Below, piece by piece: positions 8,034 through 16,097 of a DNA stretch of 64,000 bases. Numbering within the stretch: the stretch's first letter is position 1; each line of letters opens with the position of its first letter. The position numbers were made by a program, and so were the translations under genes. The notes under the pieces were generated by a model. The model had not been told where the DNA came from. It worked only from the letters and a program-made list of their open reading frames with translations, and ran no database searches. The stretch is from Billgrantia saliphila (GTDB taxonomy: Bacteria; Pseudomonadota; Gammaproteobacteria; Pseudomonadales; Halomonadaceae). The DNA lies in the NCBI RefSeq assembly GCF_002930105.1, contig NZ_PJRN01000001.1, positions 310,001-374,000 of the forward strand, written 5' to 3'.

Positions 8034-9206
8034 ATGTTGAATACAAATTTTTCTCCATGGCCCTCCTTTACCTTGGAAGAAGCCAAAGCGGTCGAGCAGG
8101 TGCTGCTGTCCAATAAAGTCAACTACTGGACCGGCGATGAAGGTCGGTCTTTCGAGCAGGAATTCGCCATGGCATCTGGCTGCGAGTATGCCATCGCTGT
8201 CAGCAATGGCACGGTCGCCCTCGAACTGGCGTTGCGTGGACTGGGCATTGGCCCCGGTGATGAGGTCATCGTCACCTCTCGCACATTCATGGCTTGCGCT
8301 TCCTGTATCGTCGCGGTGGGCGCGACGCCGGTCTTTGCCGACGTCGACCGGGAATCCCAGAACGTCTCTCTCGCTACCGTTGCCGCCAAGATCACCCCAC
8401 ACACGCGCGCCATCATCGCGGTTCATCTGGCAGGGTGGCCCTGCGACATGGATGGCCTCATGGCACTGGCGCGCAACGGCATCGAGGTGATCGAGGACTG
8501 CGCCCAGGCTCATGGAGCGCGCTACCGGGGCCGCGGCGTCGGATCCATCGCCAAGGTTGGCTGCTGGTCCTTCTGTCAGGACAAGATCATGACGACAGGT
8601 GGAGAGGGCGGAATGGTCACGACCAACGACCCGGACCTCTGGCGGCGTATGTGGTCCTACAAGGATCATGGCAAAAACTGGGATGCCGTGTACCAGGAAC
8701 GGCATCCGCCCGGCTTTCGCTGGCTGCATCACCACTTCGGCACGAACTGGCGACTCACCGAGATGCAGGCGGCCATCGGAAGGCTCCAACTGCGCCATCT
8801 GGCGGAATGGTCGGAGAAGCGTCGGTACAATGCCCAGCGCATCTGGGAGGCCGCCCGGCAGTGCCCGGGGTTGCGGGTGCCGACGCCTCCCGAGTACATT
8901 CAGCATGCTGCCTACAAATGCTACGTGTTCGTCGAACCGGAGGCGCTAGCGGAGGGCTGGAATAGGGATCGCATCGTTGACGAGATCGGCTCTCGCGGCG
9001 TGCCTTGCTACAGTGGCTCCTGTTCCGAGATATACCTGGAGAAGGCCTTTGACGGAACCGGCTGGCAACCGCCGGAGGGGCTGCCGGTGGCGAGGGAGTT
9101 GGGTCGGACCAGCCTGATGTTCCTCTGTCATCCCACACTCACTGAGGCAGAGATAGATCTCACCTGCCGGGTACTGACCGAGGTGATGTCGCTTGCCGTT
9201 GATTGA
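8034..9206 (+). CDS. DegT/DnrJ/EryC1/StrS-family sugar aminotransferase (PglE-like)
   Basis: This PLP enzyme of 390 residues should aminate a UDP-4-keto-6-deoxy sugar made by a WbpM/PglF-type dehydratase. The N-terminus WPSFTLEEAKAVEQVLLSNKVNYWTGDEG is typical. The PLP-phosphate-binding SNGTVALELALRGLGIGPGDEV, the Asp in VIEDCAQAHGA and the Schiff-base Lys in FCQDKIMTTGGEGG are present. The start ATG 8034 follows GAAGGGG. It lies 37 bp after the ATP-grasp gene and only 38 bp before the YdcF-like gene. The exact sugar product is inferred from the neighbours. Confidence 0.92.
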   Translation: MLNTNFSPWPSFTLEEAKAVEQVLLSNKVNYWTGDEGRSFEQEFAMASGCEYAIAVSNGTVALELALRGLGIGPGDEVIVTSRTFMACASCIVAVGATPVFADVDRESQNVSLATVAAKITPHTRAIIAVHLAGWPCDMDGLMALARNGIEVIEDCAQAHGARYRGRGVGSIAKVGCWSFCQDKIMTTGGEGGMVTTNDPDLWRRMWSYKDHGKNWDAVYQERHPPGFRWLHHHFGTNWRLTEMQAAIGRLQLRHLAEWSEKRRYNAQRIWEAARQCPGLRVPTPPEYIQHAAYKCYVFVEPEALAEGWNRDRIVDEIGSRGVPCYSGSCSEIYLEKAFDGTGWQPPEGLPVARELGRTSLMFLCHPTLTEAEIDLTCRVLTEVMSLAVD

Positions 9207-9244
9207 ATTGGCATCACCCTTCGCGCTGCACTTACAGGAGCTTC

Positions 9245-10009
9245 ATGTTCTCCACCCTGAAGGAACTGATCGCCGTCTACGCGATGCCGTTACCGCTCTT
9301 TCTCTGCCTTCTTGGGCTCGCTGCGCTGTTGTTCTTCAGTGGCCGGCGGCGAGCTGGGCTTGGCACAGGTGTGTTGGCAACGGTCATGCTGCTGCTGGCC
9401 GCTTGGAGTCCGGTGGCCGACCGGTTACTGGAGCCCCTCGAGAGTCGTTATCCGCCGCTGCAGATATCGGATGGCGAGCCGTGGGTGGAAACCATCGTGG
9501 TGCTGGGAGGAGGGTGGCAGCCTGAGCGGGGCGGCTCCAGCCTGTCGCGTCTGAATGAAAGCTCACTTTATCGGCTGACCGAGGGGCTGAAGCTGCTGAA
9601 GGATTTCCCCCAGGCTCGCTTGGTGGTCAGCGGGGGCAGTCGGGTGGAGGGATTGGCCCCGGTGGCAGAAGCTTATGCCCGGGCCGCCAACGAGCTTGGC
9701 GTATCTTCCGAGAGGTTGGTGGTTATCGACTGGCCCACTGATACCGCAGGCGAGGCCCAGGCGGTGCGCGATCTGCTCGGTGAGGACAGTCGGCCATTGT
9801 TGGTGACATCAGCCTCCCACATGCCCAGGGCCATGGCCCATTTCCGAGCGGTGGGCCTCGATCCCGTGGCGGCCCCAACCCATCGGATGGTCAATCCCGG
9901 GATGAAATGGAGCTTGATTGATTGGCTGCCCACTAGCCAGGCTCTCAGCAAGACCGAGCGGGCGCTTCATGAATACATGGGGCTGGCCGCTTTGCAATGG
10001 GAGCACTAA
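9245..10009 (+). CDS. YdcF/ElyC-family envelope protein (DUF218)
   Basis: The 254-residue protein has two N-terminal membrane helices (about residues 10-30 and 36-55) and a periplasmic DUF218 domain with ETIVVLGGGWQ, RLVVSGGSR, DTAGEAQAV and LLVTSASHMPRA. This matches the ElyC/YdcF group. E. coli ElyC affects envelope integrity and the use of undecaprenyl-linked precursors, so a role in lipid-carrier economy would fit this locus, but that is inference. ATG 9245 follows AGGAGCTTC; the in-frame upstream start at 9203 is rejected. It is convergent with the WbpM-like gene, with about 90 bp between them. Confidence 0.88.
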   Translation: MFSTLKELIAVYAMPLPLFLCLLGLAALLFFSGRRRAGLGTGVLATVMLLLAAWSPVADRLLEPLESRYPPLQISDGEPWVETIVVLGGGWQPERGGSSLSRLNESSLYRLTEGLKLLKDFPQARLVVSGGSRVEGLAPVAEAYARAANELGVSSERLVVIDWPTDTAGEAQAVRDLLGEDSRPLLVTSASHMPRAMAHFRAVGLDPVAAPTHRMVNPGMKWSLIDWLPTSQALSKTERALHEYMGLAALQWEH

Positions 10010-10099
10010 AAGACCCTCTCGCCATGTCTCGAACGCGTTGCGCCGTGGCCTCGAGCCATTTCCCGTTTGTCATCTCTTGGGCGGCTTCTGCTCATCCCT

Positions 10100-12109
10100 T
10101 TAGGGAAGTGGAGGATATGAAGCGGTGGGAGCGGACTCGCGTGAATCCCGTGTCGTTGCCGACCGGTTTCCGGCTTCAGTAGGCAGATCCAGCAAGCGTT
10201 GCCTGGTAGGGGCGGGTGTACGACCGAGCCATATCAGGTCGACGATCTCGTCTCGTGGAACATAGCCCGTGGGGGCCGTCATCAGCAGTTCCCGGATTCG
10301 CTCTTGCTGATGGTGTTCGACAGCTTGCAGCAGCTGACCCAAATAGGCTTCCAGGCGTGACCAGGGCCAGTAGTGTTCCCTGGCGGTCTTGATACGCGGG
10401 TGGGCCGTAGGCGCTTCGTTCTCTCCGATCAACAGCTCTTCATAGAGCTTCTCGCCGGGTCGCAAACCGGTATGACGAATCTCGATGTCACCTTCGGGAT
10501 TTTTCGCGCTCAACACTTCCAGCCCCGACAGCCGGACCATTTCCGCTGCCAGGTCCGCAATGCGTACCGGTTTGCCCATGTCGAGGACGAAGACATCGCC
10601 ACCGCTACCCATCGCTCCCGCCTGGATCACCAGTTGGGCGGCCTCTGGAATGGTCATGAAATAGCGTGTCACTTCGGGGTGGGTCACGGTAATGGGGCCT
10701 CCCCGGGCGATTTGCTCACGGAACAGCGGAACTACCGAGCCCGAGGAGCCCAGGACGTTGCCGAAACGCACCATGCTGAAGCGCGTCTGTGATTGATGGT
10801 CGGCCAGCGCCTGGCAGATCAACTCCGCAATCCGCTTGGTGGTGCCCATCACGTTGGTCGGACGTACCGCCTTGTCGGTCGAGACCAGCACGAAGGTCTC
10901 CACCTTGCAAGCCACAGCCGCCTGAGCCGTGGCCAAGGTGCCGAAGACATTGTTGAGAATGCCCTGGGTCACATTGTGCTCCACCATGGGAACATGCTTG
11001 AAGGCGGCAGCATGGTAGATGGTTTCCACGCCGAAGGTACGCATCACGCTATCCAGGCGCGGTCGATCTTGCACAGAGCCCAGCAAAGCCTTCACCGATA
11101 CCTCCAGTCCCTGCTCCTGCACTCGCTGCTGCAGGGTGCGTTCAATGGCGTAGAGCGAAAACTCGCACAGTTCGAACAGCAGCAGCTGACTGGGACCCTG
11201 CTGGAGCAACTGGTGGCACAGCTCTGAGCCGATGGACCCTCCCGCGCCGGTGACCATGACCACCTTGCCACGAACATTGGCGTCCAGCAGTTCCTGATTC
11301 GGCGGCACGGGGTCGCGTCCCAGCAGGTCCTCCACGGTGACATCGCGAATCTCGTTGAGGCGTGCATGGCCGGCGATCATGTCCTCCATGCTTGGCAGGG
11401 TCTGAACGGGGACGGACAAAGGCTCCAGAATACGCAGGATTTCCCGCCTGCGGGACCGCGGCGCACTGGGCATGGCCAGCAGGATTCGTTCGGCCCCGTA
11501 ATGCTTGAGCAGGCGCGGCAGCGCATCAGGGTCATAGACTTGCAACCCCTCGACGAAGGTGCCATGCATACCCCGCCAGTCGTCGACGAAGGCAACCGGG
11601 GCATATTCCGACCCCTGCCGGAGGCTATTCACTAGCTGCGAGCCCGCCGCACCGGCCCCGTAGATGATGACTCTCGCCTTGTAGCGGATCATGCTGTGCA
11701 TGTTCAGTGAGCGCAGGAAATAGCGCACGCCGCCTACGCTGAGCAATGCCAGCATCGGATAGATCAGGCAGGTAGTCCGCGGCAGGGAGATGGAGAGCAG
11801 GCTGGAGATGATCACGAGCAGAGCCGCAGAGGCCGTAATTCCGATCAGTAGCGTTTTCATCGCCTTGACGCTCAGATAGCGAATCACCGCGCGGTAGAAT
11901 CCCAGTCTCGCGAATATGGCCAGGCTTATCGGAAGCACGGTCAACCACATCATCCAGATTCCATGGTCGCGGAGTGGCTCCAAGTTCTCGAGGCGCAACC
12001 AGATGGCCATGACGAAGCTGAATGTCAGTAAGATGGCATCAATGAAAAGCTGGATCAGGCGCTTGTATTGGCGTGGCAAACGAAAAAGACGATAGAGAAT
12101 CCCCACCAT
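10100..12109 (-). CDS. WbpM/PglF-family UDP-sugar 4,6-dehydratase (membrane type)
   Basis: The 669-residue protein has four N-terminal membrane helices, a first Rossmann domain (VIIYGAGAAGSQL, about 148-160) and a C-terminal SDR dehydratase domain starting at VVMVTGAGGSIGSEL. The SDR catalytic segment reads VSTDKAVRPTNVMGTTKR. The usual Tyr of Y-x3-K is Met, as known for WbpM, FlaA1 and PglF. Members convert UDP-GlcNAc to the 4-keto-6-deoxy sugar, the substrate for the aminotransferase at 8034. It is transcribed toward the main cluster. The promoter should lie in the AT-rich gap beyond 12109. The variable tail after about residue 630 is rich in Pro, Thr and Ser. Confidence 0.93.
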   Translation of the reverse strand: MVGILYRLFRLPRQYKRLIQLFIDAILLTFSFVMAIWLRLENLEPLRDHGIWMMWLTVLPISLAIFARLGFYRAVIRYLSVKAMKTLLIGITASAALLVIISSLLSISLPRTTCLIYPMLALLSVGGVRYFLRSLNMHSMIRYKARVIIYGAGAAGSQLVNSLRQGSEYAPVAFVDDWRGMHGTFVEGLQVYDPDALPRLLKHYGAERILLAMPSAPRSRRREILRILEPLSVPVQTLPSMEDMIAGHARLNEIRDVTVEDLLGRDPVPPNQELLDANVRGKVVMVTGAGGSIGSELCHQLLQQGPSQLLLFELCEFSLYAIERTLQQRVQEQGLEVSVKALLGSVQDRPRLDSVMRTFGVETIYHAAAFKHVPMVEHNVTQGILNNVFGTLATAQAAVACKVETFVLVSTDKAVRPTNVMGTTKRIAELICQALADHQSQTRFSMVRFGNVLGSSGSVVPLFREQIARGGPITVTHPEVTRYFMTIPEAAQLVIQAGAMGSGGDVFVLDMGKPVRIADLAAEMVRLSGLEVLSAKNPEGDIEIRHTGLRPGEKLYEELLIGENEAPTAHPRIKTAREHYWPWSRLEAYLGQLLQAVEHHQQERIRELLMTAPTGYVPRDEIVDLIWLGRTPAPTRQRLLDLPTEAGNRSATTRDSRESAPTASYPPLP

Positions 12110-12799
12110 GTCGGGTCCTTCCTTTGGCTAAATAACGTAACAATCCTTGAACCAACCTTCCACTTCGGTAGTCTGTGTCTGCCGTCGTTGTTTGTTAATC
12201 AATGTTACAAAGCATATGAAAGTTGATCTGAATTCCCAAGTTGGTTTTCCTCAACTCGGATGTGCTAGTAAGAACGCTGTTCCCATTGCGAACGCATGAG
12301 AAAATAAGAAAAGAATAGGGAGGGGGCTCATTAGTGATGGTATGAGTGGTGAGACCGGCTTTGCTAGCTGCTCTGGTTAGAGAGGAGGAATGATTAACCA
12401 TGTTATCAACTGATTTGTTTGATTCTCTTGAGTGCTAGGAACGGCATTACAAGAGCGCAATGAATCTCTCAGCACATGACATGTCAACACATGGCATGAT
12501 AATTTAATAAGCATATTGAACGATTTTGCTAATCATGGATCGCATTGTGTCATTGCTTGGAGCAGGCAAGTGAGTGATTCCTTGCCTAATACACCGAGAT
12601 AGCGGAAAACTATTCTCGTGCCTTGGCGAATAAAGCATCATGCTGCCATTGGCGATACAAATCTTTATTCATAGGACTCCGCTGGATAAGCTATGGATCG
12701 TGACTGTGCTCTACATGAAGCGATGTGCCTGGGCGTGGCTGTCTTATGATTGACCGACCGAAGCCTGGCCAACCCGGCCAACGACATCATTGAGGCGTT
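12110..12799. other. 690-bp AT-rich intergenic region between divergent wbpM-like and wzb
   Basis: No supported gene is seen. The stretch is much more AT-rich than its flanks and must contain the divergent promoters of the dehydratase (minus) and the phosphatase (plus). The only ORF of note (68 codons, minus, 12195-12401) has no ribosome-binding site and no recognisable composition. Short repeats of CATG occur near 12475-12500. An eight-base match to part of a JUMPstart element (GCTCTGGT, 12370-12377) lacks the downstream ops sequence. Confidence 0.6.
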
Positions 12800-13237
12800 A
12801 TGTTTCAACGAATCCTGGTTCTTTGCACTGGCAATATCTGTCGCAGCCCTGTCGCTGCGGCCATGTTGGAGACTCGACTACCCCACAAGCAGATCGAGAC
12901 AGCGGGCCTGAACGCTTTGGAAGGCCAAGGGGTGGAACCCACGGCTCGCTCCCTGGCCGAGGCCGAGGGGCTGAACGTCAGTGCCCACCAAGCGCGTCAA
13001 GTCAGTTTGGACATCCTGCACAGGGCCGATCTCGTACTGGTGATGTCCGATGGACAACGCCTCGCCGTCGGTCAGATGGCTCCCTCCGTACTGGGCAAGA
13101 CAATGCTTTTCGGTCGTTGGCTGGATGGTGGCCAGGGGCGCGAAATTCCCGATCCCTACCGCAAGAGCGCCGAGGCTTTTCGGCAAGTGCACCAACTGCT
13201 CCACGAGGCTGCCGATAGCTGGGTGGGAAAGCTGTGA
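12800..13237 (+). CDS. wzb: Low-molecular-weight protein-tyrosine phosphatase (Wzb/Etp type)
   Basis: This 145-residue cytoplasmic phosphatase should dephosphorylate the C-terminal tyrosines of the Wzc-type kinase at the start of the window, resetting polymer assembly. The P-loop CTGNICRSP (residues 9-17) gives the nucleophilic Cys, and IPDPYRKS near residue 115 holds the general-acid Asp. Length and both motifs match the family. ATG 12800 is the first codon giving the FQRILVLCTGN strand. Unusually, it lies about 12 kb from the kinase gene, beyond the oppositely oriented dehydratase, so it has its own promoter. Confidence 0.93.
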   Translation: MFQRILVLCTGNICRSPVAAAMLETRLPHKQIETAGLNALEGQGVEPTARSLAEAEGLNVSAHQARQVSLDILHRADLVLVMSDGQRLAVGQMAPSVLGKTMLFGRWLDGGQGREIPDPYRKSAEAFRQVHQLLHEAADSWVGKL

Positions 13238-13310
13238 GCAGAGCGCCTGGGCGCAGCTCGGATAACTCGTGACGGAGCAGGTCGATCAACGCAGGTTGGG
13301 AGCGTAGCGA

Positions 13311-14654
13311 ATGTCGCAAGCGACGTTGGGGCAACGAGTGTCCGAGCTAGGCAGCAGTCCTTGGCGAGGCGTGAATACGATGCTGCTGGGAGCCTTCGTT
13401 TCACTACTGCTCCTGGTACCCTGGGGATACAAGGTAGTGCCTTCGTTGGCATTGGTGCTGGCTCTCGCTGGGACAGTGCTGTACCGCGACCCGACAAGGG
13501 AGGGAGCGGGGAGGCTGGATGGTGAGGATCGGCTCTGGGTGCTGTCTCTTGCGGCTTTCTCCGGTCTGTGGTGCTTGGATATAGCACGTAGCGGTGTATT
13601 ACACGCCTCGGAGCAGGGTAGTGGGACGATGCCATGCTGGCCTCTGTTGGTGGCGGGGCTCCTGGTATGGTGGCGACGACATCCCCCCCTGGGGGTGGGC
13701 TTGTGGCTGGGTCTGGTGGTGGGAGGGTCGGGAGCCGGTGTCATCGCCTTGTACGAACGCTTCGTGCTCGGCGCCTATCGCGCCGACAACGGCATGAACG
13801 CCATACCCTTCGGCAATCTCTCCCTCCTACTCGGCGTGCTGGCACTGGTGGCCATGCTGGGTCGCCTGTATCGTCCGACCCCCTCCTGGTCCTGGCTCAC
13901 TCCGGCATTGGGGCTAGCCGCGGTCGCCGGTCTTGCTGCCTCTTTCCTGTCCGGCACCCGCGGCGGCTGGGTGGCCGTACCCCTGCTGGCCTGGATGAGC
14001 TACAGCACCTTTCGTCCGGTTCTTTCCCGGCGCCAGCGACTGAAGCTGGCCGGGGGGAGCTGGTTACTGACGATAGGTCTGGTGGCGATGACCGCAATCA
14101 CGGACTACGGCGTAACCAAGCGAGTGGAACGAGCCATTGACGATATTCGGGACTACATGGTCGAGGGGGATGGTGGTAGTTCAGTGGGGCTGCGGCTGGA
14201 GATGTGGCAAGCCGGAGGACGAATGTTCATGGAGAAGCCGCTGCTGGGTTGGGGAGAGAGGGGGCTCGAGGAGGCACGCAATACCATGGTTGATCGCGGG
14301 CTGCTGCACCCAGGAGCGAGACGTCACGACCAACTGCACAGCGACTTAGTGGATACAGCGGCACGGCGCGGGCTGGCGGGGGTTGTGGCGTTATTGACGC
14401 TCTACGGTGTGCCGGCCGTACTGTTCATGCGCCACTTGCGTCGCTCCCGCGACGCCCGGACGAGGGTCTTGGCTTTATCAGGCTTGTTGGTTGTCATCGC
14501 ATTCATAGGATTCGGGTTGACGCAGTCCATGCTGCGTGACGTGAGGGGATTGAGCGGCTACATGGGGTTGTCAATGGCCTGCTGGGTATTGCTGAAGGCA
14601 CGTCTGGCTGTACTGGATTTCGAATCACGCGGCGGGATCGGTGCGACAAGATAA
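13311..14654 (+). CDS. O-antigen ligase/polymerase-family membrane protein (WaaL-like)
   Basis: The 447-residue polytopic inner-membrane protein has about ten or more hydrophobic segments and the family block in the large periplasmic loop: SVGLRLEMWQAGGRMFMEKPLLGWGERG. HSDLVDTAARRGLAG, with the functionally important His, follows. These features mark the WaaL/Wzy superfamily that transfers polymer from undecaprenyl diphosphate to an acceptor, or polymerises repeat units. It follows wzb by 73 bp and may share its transcript. With a separate Wzy-like protein at 850, ligase is the more likely role, but sequence alone does not separate the two. Confidence 0.82.
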   Translation: MSQATLGQRVSELGSSPWRGVNTMLLGAFVSLLLLVPWGYKVVPSLALVLALAGTVLYRDPTREGAGRLDGEDRLWVLSLAAFSGLWCLDIARSGVLHASEQGSGTMPCWPLLVAGLLVWWRRHPPLGVGLWLGLVVGGSGAGVIALYERFVLGAYRADNGMNAIPFGNLSLLLGVLALVAMLGRLYRPTPSWSWLTPALGLAAVAGLAASFLSGTRGGWVAVPLLAWMSYSTFRPVLSRRQRLKLAGGSWLLTIGLVAMTAITDYGVTKRVERAIDDIRDYMVEGDGGSSVGLRLEMWQAGGRMFMEKPLLGWGERGLEEARNTMVDRGLLHPGARRHDQLHSDLVDTAARRGLAGVVALLTLYGVPAVLFMRHLRRSRDARTRVLALSGLLVVIAFIGFGLTQSMLRDVRGLSGYMGLSMACWVLLKARLAVLDFESRGGIGATR

Positions 14655-15018
14655 GGTATCGGGATGGCGTACCTCGGCGAACGGTGGCATAACGAAAAAC
14701 ATGTTAATTTCTGTATCTGTGTTATTTTGTGTATAGAGATAGTCGCATTGAATCCTCTGTCTGCGACGGTATGGCAAGAGTTTGGTCGAGAATAAAGAGG
14801 CATCGACTATTTCATTCATGAGAACGGATGCTGACAGAGGCCTGCAACACTAAATGTGTCATGATCAAGCAGGAATAACATCAGATAAATGGCGGTTTGA
14901 TGCAACCGAATACGCCTCTTCACCTGATGAATTTAATGATCATTGCAACGCATTTTTTTGCTGCTGGCGCTACTGAAAGCAACTCATCAAAAACCGGTTT
15001 TTCTGATGAGGCGCTTAA
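14655..15018. other. 364-bp intergenic region
   Basis: No gene is supported. The stretch is AT-rich around 14690-14960. It ends in a strong hairpin directly before the next gene (annotated separately). Small ORFs on either strand lack ribosome-binding sites. Confidence 0.5.
14983..15010 (+). promoter_or_regulatory. Hairpin overlapping the ribosome-binding site of the 15019 gene
   Basis: CTCATCAAAAACC (14983-14995) pairs with GGTTTTTCTGATGAG (14996-15010), apart from a small bulge, leaving almost no loop. The right arm contains the GATGAG part of the only likely Shine-Dalgarno sequence before the ATG at 15019. Folding would hide it. It could instead be a cruciform or a weak terminator remnant. 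Confidence 0.4.
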
Positions 15019-15375
15019 ATGAACAAGATGAATACCGTAAGTCTTCCCGTGGCCCGATCATCGAAGGAGCTGCGCAAGGAGATGCTGCACGCCAATCGAT
15101 TCCTGGGGAAGCATCAGGCATGGTGGGGGCTGGTGCTGACGCCTGTGGTCCTTTGTTTATTCGAATCGCTGACTGTCGGTGGCTGGAGATGGTGGTGGCC
15201 CTTCACCGCCTTCGTGCTGGCGTGGGGAGGCGTCGAGCTCTGCTTCCTTCCGCGTCGCCTGGCAATTCAACGGCTTGCAGCAATGGAGAGCCGTGCCGAA
15301 GTGGTGAGGCTGGCCTGGATACATGGCGTGGCATTGCGCGACGTCATGGGAAAACGTCATCGCAGCGGTCTCTAG
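15019..15375 (+). CDS. Small predicted two-helix membrane protein, unknown function
   Basis: The 118-residue protein has a basic and hydrophilic N-terminus, two hydrophobic segments (about residues 35-52 and 58-76, rich in Trp) and a charged C-terminal third with ESRAEVVRLAWIHG. It resembles small two-helix inner-membrane proteins but I do not recognise a named family. ATG 15019 (or 15028) follows GATGAGGCG. Its 3' end overlaps the convergent DUF488 gene by four bases. Nothing ties it firmly to polysaccharide synthesis except position. Confidence 0.65.
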   Translation: MNKMNTVSLPVARSSKELRKEMLHANRFLGKHQAWWGLVLTPVVLCLFESLTVGGWRWWWPFTAFVLAWGGVELCFLPRRLAIQRLAAMESRAEVVRLAWIHGVALRDVMGKRHRSGL

Positions 15376-15815
15376 TCACGACCGTTCTGCCCATCCCGGT
15401 CCAACATTCCCAGGTAACAGGGAGGAGAGGAGGGCAAGGCATCTTCGGCGTCTTCCTGCTGCAGCGCGCCCAGTATCGCCTCCCGTAGGAGGGGCAGGTG
15501 GGACGCTTCCAGATCGCGCGCCGCTGAAAGCAACGTAAGCCTGCCTCGGCGGGCATGGCGCATGAGGGGGAACAGGTTGTTGGGAACATCGCGTAGCTCC
15601 CCCCGGTAGCGAACGGCAAACACGGCATTGCTGATCTCTCCCGTGCGGAGCTGTCGGCTCAGCGCCAGGGACGGCGAGGCATCGCGATACCAGTCGGTCA
15701 GCTCCAGTCGCTCCCTCGGCATGCCGCGAGGCCAGAGCCTGTCCACCAGAATACGAGCGCCATCGCTGGAGTCGGGCTCGGCATAGATTCTCTTCAGTGC
15801 AATGTCGTAAGACAT
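15372..15815 (-). CDS. DUF488-family protein
   Basis: The 147-residue soluble protein carries the DUF488 signature ILVDRLWPRGM (about residues 22-32), followed by LELTDWYRDASPSLALSRQL, and ends in the LTLLSAARDLEASHLPLL core. The family's biochemical role is not established. ATG 15815 is preferred over GTG 15821 because AGGAGG lies about six bases upstream of the ATG and would touch the GTG. It is a single gene, convergent with 15019 and divergent from the asparagine-synthetase-like gene. Confidence 0.88.
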   Translation of the reverse strand: MSYDIALKRIYAEPDSSDGARILVDRLWPRGMPRERLELTDWYRDASPSLALSRQLRTGEISNAVFAVRYRGELRDVPNNLFPLMRHARRGRLTLLSAARDLEASHLPLLREAILGALQQEDAEDALPSSPPCYLGMLDRDGQNGRD

Positions 15816-16097
15816 GGGCACCTCCTCTCCTTGTCCGGGAAGCTTAGTTTCGTCATTACCTTCGGTGGGGGCAACTCATACCTGACCCGTTGCTTTTTCG
15901 GTCCGCCGTCTCACCGTATGGACTCGCCTCGGGTGCCTGCATGGGGCGAACCCGATGCCGCCGCTCGGGCGGGTGCGGGGCGGGGTTGGACGGCGCGATA
16001 TGGCTGAGGTGTACTGATATGGATTTCGTTAGGCTCCGGCATCGATGAGCCCAATCCTTGGGTTATCGTCGGATCCGTCATCAATGCGAGGGATTGT

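Noticed and set aside
7821-8906. 361-codon minus-strand ORF
   Set aside because: It is antisense to the clear sugar aminotransferase gene and part of the ATP-grasp gene. GC-rich DNA commonly leaves such shadows.
12370-12377. GCTCTGGT resembling part of a JUMPstart element
   Set aside because: Only eight bases match and no ops core (GGCGGTAGC) follows, so RfaH-type control is not supported.
12195-12401. 68-codon minus-strand ORF in the AT-rich gap
   Set aside because: No ribosome-binding site, no recognisable motif, and AT-rich DNA that opens short frames by chance.
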